Source: Acidimicrobiales bacterium
GTDB lineage: Bacteria; Actinomycetota; Acidimicrobiia; Acidimicrobiales; RAAP-2
DNA: 5,851 nt
Reading direction: 5' to 3'
NCBI GenBank assembly: GCA_030044045.1
Contig: JASHWO010000343.1
Coordinates: 1 to 5,851, forward strand
The translations under genes and the position numbers were made by a program. Below, one piece after another: positions 1-5,404 of this stretch (positions are counted from its first letter, which is position 1; every line of letters starts with the position of its first letter). The notes under the pieces were generated by a model. It saw nothing but the letters and a program-made list of their open reading frames with translations, was not told the DNA's origin and did not search any database.

Positions 1-2450
1 CGGGCGGCGGGGACGGGCCCGGGGCGGCGACCGGCACCGACGGCTGGCGGGTGGTCCCGGCGGCGTTCGTGACCACCGAGGACGGCACCGGGCTGGTCCA
101 CCTGGCCCCGGCCTTCGGCGAGGTCGACCGCCAGGTGGGCCGGGAGCACGGGCTGCCCACCCTGAACCCGGTCGGCCCGGACGGCCGCTTCACCGACGAC
201 GCCGGCTGGCTGGCCGGCCGGGCCGTGCGGGAGGCCAACCACGACATCAACGACCGGTTGGAGGCCGACGGGCTCCTGCTGCGCCGCCACCCCTACCGCC
301 ACTCGTACCCGCACTGCTGGCGCTGCGGCACGCCCCTGATCTACTGGGGCAAGCCGAGCTGGTACGTGGCCACCTCCACCCGGAAGGCCGACCTGGTGGC
401 GGCCAACCAGACCGTGGGCTGGCACCCGGCGCACATCCGCGACGGCCGCTTCGGCGAGTGGCTGGAGAACAACGTCGACTGGGCCCTCTCCCGGGACCGG
501 TTCTGGGGCACCCCCCTGCCCGTCTGGCGCTGCGACGACGGCCACGTCTTCTGCGTGGGGTCGCTGGCCGAGCTGTCCGAGCTGGCCGGGCGGGACGTGA
601 CGGGCGTGGACCCCCACCGGCCGGCCATCGACGAGGTCGAGTTCCCCTGCCCGGCGTGCGCCGGGGTGGTGGGGCCATCGGCGACCTCCGGGTCGGCCGC
701 CGGGTCGGCCACCGGCGACGTGGAGCCGGCGCTGGTGGTGGGCCAGGCCCGCCGGGTCGAGCCGGTCATCGACGCCTGGTTCGACTCCGGGTCGATGCCG
801 GCAGCCCAGGTGGGCTACCCGCACGCCGCCGGGTCGGCGGCGGCGTTCACCTTTCCGGCGGACTTCGTCACCGAGGCCATCGACCAGACCCGCGGCTGGT
901 TCTACTCGTTGCTGGCCGTCAACACGCTGGTCTTCGGCCGGGCCCCCTACCGCCACGTCATGTGCCTGGGGCACATCGTCGACGCCGACGGCCGCAAGAT
1001 GTCCAAGTCGGCCGGCAACGTGATCGACCCCTGGGAGATCCTCGACACGCGAGGCGCCGATCCTTTGCGGTGGTGGATGTTCAGCCAGGGGTCGCCGTGG
1101 ACCCCCACCCGGGTCAGCCTGGGGGTGATCGACGCCGCCACCCGGGAGACGCTCCTCACCCTCTGGCACACGCTGAGCTTCTTTACCACCTACGCCTCGC
1201 TGAACGGCTTCGACCCGGCCGACCCGGCGGTCCCGCCGCCGGCGGCCCGGCCGGACCTCGACCGTTGGGCCGGCTCCCGCCTGGCCGGCACGGTGGCCGA
1301 GATGACGGCTGCCCTCGATGCCTACGAGCCCCTGGAGGCGGCTTCTGCTCTGGCCCGTCTGGTGGACGACGTCTCGAACTGGTACGTGCGGCGGAGCCGG
1401 CGGCGCTTCTGGCGCACCGACCCCGACGCCCCGCCGGAGGACGCCCTGGCCGCCCAGGCCACTCTGTACGAGGTGCTGGTGACCGTGGCCCGGTTGCTGG
1501 CCCCGCTCTGCCCCTTCGTGGCCGACCGCATGTGGCGCGTGCTGACCGGGGCCGGCGAGGACGAGTCGGTGCACCTGGGCACCTGGCCCGACCTGGCCAC
1601 CGGGGAGGTGCCCGCCGGCGCGGCAGCGCTGGCCGGGGGCGCAGCGTCGGTCGCTGCTGTGGCCGGCCGGGCGGGCGTCCCTGCCGTGGACCGGCCGGGC
1701 GTACCGGCCTTCGCCGCCGACCCCGAGATGGAGGCGCGGATGGCGCTGGCCCGCCGGCTCACCTCGCTCGGCCGGGCCGCCCGGGCCGAGGCCGCGGTGA
1801 AGGTGCGCCAGCCGCTGGCCCGGGCCCTGGTGTTCCTGCCCCCGGGGTCGCCGCCCCTGCTGCCCGGGGTGGTGGAGGACGAGCTGAACGTGGACGAGGT
1901 CGTGGTGGCCGAGGAGCTGGGGGAAGTCCTCCACTTCGAGCTGGTGCCGAACTTCAAGGTGCTCGGCCCCCGCCTGGGCCCGGCGGTGAAGGCGCTCCGG
2001 GGAGCGCTCGGGTCGCTGGACCCGGCCGCCGCCGCGGCGGCGCTGGAGGCCGGGGACACGGTCTCGGTCGACCTGCCCGGGGGCCCGGTGGCGCTCGGGG
2101 CCGGAGACCTGGAGCTGCGGGTGCAGGGCCAGCCTGGCTACGCGGTATCGCGGGAGGGGAGCGAGGTGGTCGCCCTCGACCTGCGGCTCGACGACGACCT
2201 GCGGCGGCGGGGGCTGGCCCGGGAGGTGGTCCGCCACGTGCAGGACCTGCGCAAGGCGGCCGGGTTCGACGTGTCGGACCGCATCCGCCTGCACCTCACC
2301 GGGCTGGACGAGCTGGCCCCGCTGCTGGGCACAGTGGGCCGGGAGGTGCTGGCGGTGGAGGTGGTGGCCGGTCCCGGGGCCGGCGAGGGCACCCTGCTCG
2401 ACCTCGACGGGCGGCCCGGCGAAGCCAGGGCCTGGGTCGAGAAGGCCTGA
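1..2450 (+). CDS. ileS: Isoleucyl-tRNA synthetase, type 2, 5'-truncated by window edge
   Basis: This cytoplasmic class I synthetase charges tRNA-Ile with isoleucine and hydrolyses mischarged valine. The frame (codons from base 3) is open to the left edge, so the N-terminus with the HIGH motif is missing; about 815 residues are visible, against just over 1,000 usual for the family. In order: the editing-domain stretch GTGLVHLAPAFGEVD (84-128) with its last Asp kept; a CxxC at 315-326 (HCWRCG) and a second CxxC (CPAC) at 648-659, likely binding zinc; SRDRFWGTP (489-515); KMSKS at 996-1010, which closes over ATP; then the anticodon-binding helical domain. The C-terminal part contains VKVRQPL, ELNVDEVVV and NFKVLGPRLG, typical of the eukaryote-like type, and lacks the C-terminal zinc finger of the E. 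coli type. Type 2 enzymes are often mupirocin-insensitive (family knowledge). Low-complexity Gly/Ala/Ser inserts occur near 3-50, 672-749 and 1611-1718. The identity is secure. Confidence 0.97.
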   Translation, partial: GGGDGPGAATGTDGWRVVPAAFVTTEDGTGLVHLAPAFGEVDRQVGREHGLPTLNPVGPDGRFTDDAGWLAGRAVREANHDINDRLEADGLLLRRHPYRHSYPHCWRCGTPLIYWGKPSWYVATSTRKADLVAANQTVGWHPAHIRDGRFGEWLENNVDWALSRDRFWGTPLPVWRCDDGHVFCVGSLAELSELAGRDVTGVDPHRPAIDEVEFPCPACAGVVGPSATSGSAAGSATGDVEPALVVGQARRVEPVIDAWFDSGSMPAAQVGYPHAAGSAAAFTFPADFVTEAIDQTRGWFYSLLAVNTLVFGRAPYRHVMCLGHIVDADGRKMSKSAGNVIDPWEILDTRGADPLRWWMFSQGSPWTPTRVSLGVIDAATRETLLTLWHTLSFFTTYASLNGFDPADPAVPPPAARPDLDRWAGSRLAGTVAEMTAALDAYEPLEAASALARLVDDVSNWYVRRSRRRFWRTDPDAPPEDALAAQATLYEVLVTVARLLAPLCPFVADRMWRVLTGAGEDESVHLGTWPDLATGEVPAGAAALAGGAASVAAVAGRAGVPAVDRPGVPAFAADPEMEARMALARRLTSLGRAARAEAAVKVRQPLARALVFLPPGSPPLLPGVVEDELNVDEVVVAEELGEVLHFELVPNFKVLGPRLGPAVKALRGALGSLDPAAAAAALEAGDTVSVDLPGGPVALGAGDLELRVQGQPGYAVSREGSEVVALDLRLDDDLRRRGLAREVVRHVQDLRKAAGFDVSDRIRLHLTGLDELAPLLGTVGREVLAVEVVAGPGAGEGTLLDLDGRPGEARAWVEKA

Positions 2451-2453
2451 CCC

Positions 2454-2476
2454 GCGACCGGCGGCCCGGGGGTCGC
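2454..2476 (+). terminator. GC-rich hairpin just after ileS, possible terminator
   Basis: GCGACC (2454-2459) pairs with GGTCGC (2471-2476) around an 11-base loop, starting four bases past the ileS stop codon. No T-run follows, so this is not a classical intrinsic terminator, although high-GC actinobacteria often lack the T-run. A second possible stem, CCCGC/GCGGG (2495-2499 with 2515-2519), encloses the palindrome GGCCCGGGCC (2503-2512). The rest of the 183-base gap to the next gene shows no clear promoter. Confidence 0.35.
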
Positions 2477-2633
2477 AAGCCAAAGACAAGCGAGCCCGCC
2501 GTGGCCCGGGCCTTGCGGGGTGGCGTTGTCACGCCGGCGGAGCTGATCCCCGCCCTAAGCTTCTCCCTGTGTCCAGGTCTCGAGTCGTCATCGAATGCTC
2601 AGTATTCGGTGCCCAGGCGCACGAGGTGGACCG

Positions 2634-3008
2634 ATGACCACTCGGCTTCAAGCCGTCTACGCCGACGGTAAGTGGAACGGCAGGACGCTCCGGGAGTGGC
2701 TCCCAGTTGCCGTCGAGGACGTTGTTCGGGAGTTCGACCCAGCCAAGGTGATCGTCTTCGGCTCCGTCGCCCGCGGTGACGAGTGCCCCGACAGCGATCT
2801 CGACCTGCTCGTCGTCTTCGATTGCCTGGAGGAGGACCAGCGGATGACGCTGACGGGCAAGATCCGGTGGGCGATCACCGCGCCGGTGCCCTGCGACGTC
2901 ATCGTCACTGATGCCGAGCAGTTCGCAAAGCGTAGGAACGTCAACGGTTCGATGTTCTACTGGCCCTCGCGTGAGGGGGAAGTGGTGTATGAGCGCGCCC
3001 ACGCCTGA
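2634..3008 (+). CDS. MNT-family nucleotidyltransferase, antitoxin-like partner of HEPN gene
   Basis: A 124-residue minimal nucleotidyltransferase of the PF01909 type. The signature GSx10DxD is complete: G43-S44, then D55 and D57 in DSDLDLLVVF. A candidate third metal-binding carboxylate is D88, in a beta strand (CDVIVTD). In related MntA/HepT modules such a protein transfers AMP from ATP onto the HEPN toxin and so neutralises it (family knowledge); that role is inferred here from gene order and motif. I chose ATG 2634 because AGGTGG (2624-2629) lies four bases upstream. An in-frame ATG at 2595 would add 13 residues but has no ribosome binding site and no conserved content. The 3' end overlaps the HEPN gene by 20 bases, which suggests translational coupling. 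A/T-ending codons are clearly more frequent than in ileS, consistent with acquisition. A stand-alone nucleotidyltransferase with another substrate remains possible. Confidence 0.88.
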   Translation: MTTRLQAVYADGKWNGRTLREWLPVAVEDVVREFDPAKVIVFGSVARGDECPDSDLDLLVVFDCLEEDQRMTLTGKIRWAITAPVPCDVIVTDAEQFAKRRNVNGSMFYWPSREGEVVYERAHA

Positions 3009-3399
3009 CGAGCTGGTCGAGGCCCAACGCTGGCTCCGCGAGGCGCGAGAGGAGATGGTCGCCGCCCAAGCGATGACGACCCACGACGAAGTCCCCGGTC
3101 GCATACCGTGCTTCCTCGCTCACCTTGCAGCGGAGAAGGCCATCAAGGCGTTGCTGATCGCCCATGGCGTGGTCCTCGTCCGTACCCATGATCTACGCGA
3201 GCTCGTGGCGATGGCTCCCCCTGAGAGTGTCGGGCGTCTTGCTGACGACGACCTGAGCTTGCTCAACCTCTGGTCGATCAAGGGTCGCTATCCCGAGGAT
3301 CACCCCGACGTATCGCCCGCCACGGCCACCACCGTGCTTGGAGCAGCGGAGCGGGTCGTAGAACTGGTGACCCAGATCATGGAGGGTGCCGGCGCTTGA
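2989..3399 (+). CDS. HEPN-domain protein, putative toxin of MNT/HEPN module
   Basis: A 136-residue, largely helical protein matching the PF05168 HEPN pattern. It has an N-terminal helix with AQRWLREAREEM (12-23), a central CFLAHLAAEKAIKALL (41-56) followed by RTHDLREL (65-72), and near the C-terminus R100-YPED-H105. The last fits Rx4H, the HEPN ribonuclease signature, so RNA cleavage is plausible but unproven. The start ATG 2989 is preceded by GAGGGGGA (2973-2980) with 8-base spacing, an excellent ribosome binding site lying inside the upstream MNT gene; a longer start at 2911 would run deep into that gene and is rejected. In the well-studied HepT type, the AMP-accepting tyrosine sits in RX4HXY. 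Here H105 is followed by P-D and the nearest tyrosine is Y101, directly after R100. About a quarter of codons end in A or T. The gene ends three bases from the convergent MarR gene. Confidence 0.87.
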   Translation: MSAPTPDELVEAQRWLREAREEMVAAQAMTTHDEVPGRIPCFLAHLAAEKAIKALLIAHGVVLVRTHDLRELVAMAPPESVGRLADDDLSLLNLWSIKGRYPEDHPDVSPATATTVLGAAERVVELVTQIMEGAGA

Positions 3400-3402
3400 G
3401 GT

Positions 3403-3957
3403 TCAGCCGGTGCCGCGCAGCTTGCGCAGGGCGGTGGCCAGGGCCGCCCGATCCCCGTCGTCCAGTGGTCCCAGCAGGTGGCGCTCCAGGCCCCGGAGGT
3501 GCTCGGCCGTCGCCTCCTCCAGCTTGCGGGTGCCGGCCGGGGTCAGGACCACGAACACGCTCCGCCGGTCGGTCGGGCAGCTCAGGCGCTCCACGTAGCC
3601 GGCGGCCACCATCCGGTCGACCAGCCGGGTGATCCCGCCGGAGGTGAGCGAGACCTCGCTGGCCAGCCGGGTCATGGTGAGATGCCCGTCCGGCGCCCGG
3701 CCCAAGCGGATCATCACGTCGTACCACGACAGGGGGAGGTCGCAGGACGACTCCAGCTCGGCCCCCAGTACCCGGGTCAGGCGGGCATGGGCCTCCAGCA
3801 GCAAGCCCATCAGGGTGATGCGCTCGTCGTCGGTGCCAAGAGGGCAGGCGGGGCAGGTCCTGCCGTCGACATCACCCCGGCTCCCGCCGGCGGGCTGCCG
3901 TCGACCCCCCACCGAGCGGCCGTCGGGCCCGGTCCCGGCGTCGGTACGGACCGTCAT
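3403..3957 (-). CDS. MarR-family transcriptional regulator
   Basis: A 184-residue winged-helix DNA-binding repressor. After a disordered Gly/Arg-rich N-terminal tail of about 45 residues comes the dimerisation helix (ITLMGLLLEAHARL, 47-60). SWYDVMIRL (77-85) follows, then the helix-turn-helix region (LTMTRLASEVSLTSGGITRLVDRMVAAGYVERL, 93-125). The wing has the family signature DRRSVFVVLTPAG (130-142), and a C-terminal helix completes the dimer interface. I chose ATG at 3957-3955: on the minus strand GGTAGG (3972-3967) lies nine bases upstream, and the longer frame up to 4125 would run through the yceI promoter and into yceI. The tail carries a CPAC motif (C35, C38), with C72 and C127 elsewhere, so redox or metal sensing is conceivable. 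The gene is divergent from the YceI gene and probably controls it, and perhaps itself, through the inverted repeat at 4017-4034. Ligand unknown. Confidence 0.93.
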   Translation of the reverse strand: MTVRTDAGTGPDGRSVGGRRQPAGGSRGDVDGRTCPACPLGTDDERITLMGLLLEAHARLTRVLGAELESSCDLPLSWYDVMIRLGRAPDGHLTMTRLASEVSLTSGGITRLVDRMVAAGYVERLSCPTDRRSVFVVLTPAGTRKLEEATAEHLRGLERHLLGPLDDGDRAALATALRKLRGTG

Positions 3958-3996
3958 GGCCACGAGCCTACCAGGCCCCGCCCATCTACCTGCGCC

Positions 3997-4009
3997 ATCA
4001 GTAGCTGAT
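3997..4009. repeat. Short inverted repeat upstream of the YceI -35 box
   Basis: ATCAG (3997-4001) and CTGAT (4005-4009) form a perfect 5-base inverted repeat around TAG. It abuts the TTGACA box and lies between the divergent genes. It could be a second half of the regulator's target or chance; the sequence differs from the better repeat at 4017-4034. Confidence 0.3.
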
Positions 4010-4038
4010 TGACAAGTATCTGTAGAAGCAGATATATT
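4009..4038 (+). promoter_or_regulatory. Sigma-70-type promoter of the YceI-family gene
   Basis: TTGACA (4009-4014), an exact -35 consensus, is followed after 18 bases by TATATT (4033-4038), near the -10 consensus. This AT-rich patch stands out in very GC-rich surroundings. Transcription would begin near 4045, giving a leader of about 49 bases with a small GCCGG/CCGGC hairpin (4061-4074) and the ribosome binding site AAGGAG (4082-4087). I see no equally clear promoter for the divergent marR gene. Confidence 0.8.
4017..4034. promoter_or_regulatory. Probable MarR operator (perfect inverted repeat)
   Basis: TATCTG (4017-4022) and CAGATA (4029-4034) form a perfect 6-base inverted repeat with a 6-base spacer, 18 bases in total, a size usual for MarR dimers. 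It lies between the -35 and -10 boxes and reaches into the -10, so a bound dimer would block RNA polymerase on the YceI gene. Binding by the adjacent MarR protein is inferred from position. Confidence 0.65.
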
Positions 4039-4093
4039 GCTCGCGAGAGACGTTTCGGACGCCGGGACGCCGGCTACACACAAGGAGCACGCC

Positions 4094-4645
4094 ATGAGCA
4101 CCGTCACCCTCCCCACCCCGGGCACCTACGCCATCGACAAGGCCCACACCGAGATCGGGTTCGTCGCCCGCCACCTGATCGGCACCAAGGTGCGGGGCCG
4201 TTTCACCGAGTTCGACGGCACCGTCACGGTGGCCGACCCCGTCGAAGAGAGCCGGGTGGACGCCGAGGTCACCGCGGCCAGCATCAGCACCGGGGTCGAC
4301 ATGCGCGACGACCACCTGCGGACGAACGACTTCCTCGACGCGCCGAACCACCCGACGCTCACCCTGAAGAGCACGGGGCTGAAGCAGCGCACCGACGCCG
4401 AGTGGGAGCTGACCGCCGACCTGACCATCCGGGGCGTGACCCGTTCGGTGGTCTTCGAGGTCGAATTCCACGGGGCGGGCCCCGGCCTGCAGCCCGGCTC
4501 CGAAGTCCTCGGGCTCTCGGCCAGCACCGAGATCGACCGGCGCGACTTCGGCGTGTCCTTCAACGGCGTGCTGGAAGGGGGCAACATCGTGGTGGGCAAC
4601 AAGGTGAAGATCGAGCTTGAGGTGGAGGCGGCCCGCCAGCAGTAG
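4094..4645 (+). CDS. YceI-family protein (lipocalin-like, polyisoprenoid-binding fold)
   Basis: A 183-residue protein of the YceI family, a beta-barrel fold that in characterised members binds polyisoprenoid chains such as isoprenoid quinones. Family landmarks are the opening YAIDKAHTEIGFVARHL (12-28), then a strand-rich core with ISTGVDMRDDHLRTNDFLDA (64-83). NHPTLTLKS (85-93), LTIRGVTR (110-117) and IDRRDFGVSFN (147-157) follow. There is no signal peptide, unlike the E. coli homologue, so this is a cytoplasmic form, as is common in actinobacteria. Start ATG 4094 has AAGGAG six bases upstream; an in-frame upstream extension from 4037 would begin inside the promoter. Base use matches ileS, so the gene looks native. 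It is controlled by the promoter and operator at 4009-4038, probably by the divergent MarR protein, and a GC hairpin follows its stop. The physiological role (lipid or quinone handling, stress) cannot be read from sequence. Confidence 0.94.
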   Translation: MSTVTLPTPGTYAIDKAHTEIGFVARHLIGTKVRGRFTEFDGTVTVADPVEESRVDAEVTAASISTGVDMRDDHLRTNDFLDAPNHPTLTLKSTGLKQRTDAEWELTADLTIRGVTRSVVFEVEFHGAGPGLQPGSEVLGLSASTEIDRRDFGVSFNGVLEGGNIVVGNKVKIELEVEAARQQ

Positions 4646-4646
4646 G

Positions 4647-4665
4647 GGCCGCCTACCTGGCGGCC
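4647..4665 (+). terminator. Stem-loop directly after the YceI stop, likely terminator
   Basis: GGCCGCC (4647-4653) pairs perfectly with GGCGGCC (4659-4665) around a 5-base loop, starting two bases after the stop codon. All stem pairs are G-C. No T-run follows, so termination would be of the T-less kind seen in high-GC bacteria or would simply protect the 3' end. Confidence 0.5.
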
Positions 4666-4742
4666 GCGGGCCAACCGGGCGAGTGCCGGACCGACCGGCG
4701 CGGCGGCGGCCGGCGCGGCGCCGGTGCCGGACGGCGCGCATG

Positions 4743-4934
4743 GCCCGCCGGACAAAGAGGCCCAGCGGACAGGCCGCGTGGATCAGGGAGCCGTTCATCC
4801 AGGCAAGCAGCGCGAGGCGGAGGAGGAAGGCCATGCCGGAGCCATGGACGACTGACGACGACGCCGCGCCGCGCCGGCTGGGGGCCGGCGAGCCCGCGCC
4901 GCCTGTCCGCTGGGCCTCAAAGTCCGAGGTGGGC
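4743..4934. repeat. Long imperfect inverted repeat in the YceI downstream gap, unidentified element or structured RNA
   Basis: The stretch 4646-4951 has no gene I can support. Within it, 4757-4774 is the exact reverse complement of 4901-4918 (18 of 18). Inward, after one C-C mismatch, six more positions pair (4776-4781 with 4894-4899, one G-T). Outward, beyond an AAA/AAA bulge, CGGAC pairs with GTCCG (4749-4753 with 4922-4926), and GCCC (4743-4746) can pair with GGGC (4931-4934) across small irregularities. The 112-base interior holds a perfect 7-base hairpin, CGCCGGC/GCCGGCG (4872-4890). Candidates are a small non-autonomous mobile element, a structured non-coding RNA, or a leader/insulator for the following small gene. 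No target-site duplication is evident and the strand is unknown. The pairing is observed; the function is open. Confidence 0.6.
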
Positions 4935-4951
4935 GAGATAAGGTCTGGCGG

Positions 4952-5083
4952 ATGGCGAAGAGCTCGGGTCGCAGCGTCGTGAAGCCGGTGGCCGCCGCCG
5001 TGGGCGTGCTGGGCACCATGGCCAGCATCTGGTGGTTCGCCCTCAAGCCGCGCCGGAAGGCCAAGCGCCAGTCGCCTTCCTAG
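4952..5083 (+). CDS. Small single-span membrane protein, function unknown
   Basis: A 43-residue reading frame: a short polar N-terminus (MAKSSGRSVVK), one hydrophobic segment of about 20 residues (12-31) with IWWFAL at its end, and a strongly basic tail (KPRRKAKRQ). The positive tail suggests a cytoplasmic C-terminus. Translation could use AAGG (4940-4943), eight bases before the ATG. Alternatively TAAGGT (4939-4944) reads as a -10 box that would place the transcription start at the ATG itself (4952), giving a leaderless message; no good -35 is seen. Codon third positions are nearly all G or C like the core genes, and the layout is that of real small membrane proteins of actinobacteria. I do not recognise the family, and chance in GC-rich DNA cannot be excluded. 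Confidence 0.6.
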   Translation: MAKSSGRSVVKPVAAAVGVLGTMASIWWFALKPRRKAKRQSPS

Positions 5084-5129
5084 CCTGTGAGCCTGCCCGT
5101 GCCGGAGAGCCCCTCCCGCGGCGCGACAG

Positions 5130-5158
5130 TTGCCGATATTAGCTAGGTTAGCTAGCAT
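5130..5158 (+). promoter_or_regulatory. Promoter with tandem TTAGCTAG operator, upstream of antitoxin
   Basis: TTGCCG (5130-5135), a 17-base spacer and TAGCAT (5153-5158) form a plausible -35/-10 pair; the start point would fall on or next to A5165, the first base of the antitoxin ATG, giving a leaderless message. Between and over the boxes lie two copies of TTAGCTAG (5139-5146 and 5148-5155) with a 9-base period. Because TAGCTA is self-complementary, the pair is also an inverted repeat (5140-5154, centre 5147). Antitoxins of this type normally bind such sites to repress their own operon, so autoregulation is likely. Confidence 0.6.
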
Positions 5159-5164
5159 GTGGCC

Positions 5165-5404
5165 ATGCAGGTCAACATGCACGACGCCAAGACCAACCTC
5201 TCCCGGCTCGTGGCGGCCGTCGAGTCGGGAGCAACCGATGAGATCGAGATCGCACGAGCCGGCCACGTGGTGGCTCGAATAGTCCCTCCCCTCCCGAGAT
5301 CCCCGCGACGACCCGGCTACTGGGCGGGAAGGGTACGCGTCGGACCAGATTTCGACGACCTCCCCGAGGATGTCTCCAGGGCGTTCTCGGGTGAGGCGCC
5401 GTGA
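5165..5404 (+). CDS. Phd/YefM (VapB)-type antitoxin
   Basis: A 79-residue type II antitoxin. The N-terminal MQVNMHDAKTNLSRLVAAVE (1-20) is the typical Phd/YefM DNA-binding start, followed by ARAGHVVARIVP, the second strand of the fold. The C-terminal part, with PGYWAGRV and DFDDLPEDVSRAF, resembles the toxin-wrapping tail of antitoxins paired with PIN toxins. I prefer ATG 5165: the proposed promoter would start the mRNA there and no ribosome binding site is visible upstream. GTG 5159 (two residues longer) is the alternative. The stop overlaps the toxin start (GTGA), so translation is coupled. About a quarter of codons end in A or T, including rare ones such as ata and aga, unlike the core genes. 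Expected to bind and inhibit the PIN protein and to repress its own operon. Confidence 0.9.
   Translation: MQVNMHDAKTNLSRLVAAVESGATDEIEIARAGHVVARIVPPLPRSPRRPGYWAGRVRVGPDFDDLPEDVSRAFSGEAP

Noticed and set aside
2526..2561. TTGTCA (2526-2531) as a -35 box for the MNT/HEPN operon
   Set aside because: No -10-like hexamer at 16-19 bases; the nearest candidate is 24 bases away.
2595..2633. Upstream start for the nucleotidyltransferase gene
   Set aside because: No ribosome binding site and no conserved residues in the added 13; ATG 2634 has AGGTGG at good distance.
458..2671. A 737-codon frame on the plus strand overlapping ileS
   Set aside because: Arg/Gly/Pro-rich shadow of ileS in another frame, without any family motif.
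4617..4982. Possible 121-residue plus-strand gene after yceI
   Set aside because: It starts inside yceI; composition is Arg/Ala/Pro-rich without motifs, and it crosses both arms of the inverted repeat. An internal ATG at 4740 has no ribosome binding site.
3998..5266. A 422-codon open frame on the minus strand covering yceI and the downstream gap
   Set aside because: It runs antisense through a clear YceI gene in the mirrored frame typical of GC-rich DNA and has no recognisable domain. A hydrophobic patch with an internal ATG near 4834 has no ribosome binding site and no stop before it enters yceI.
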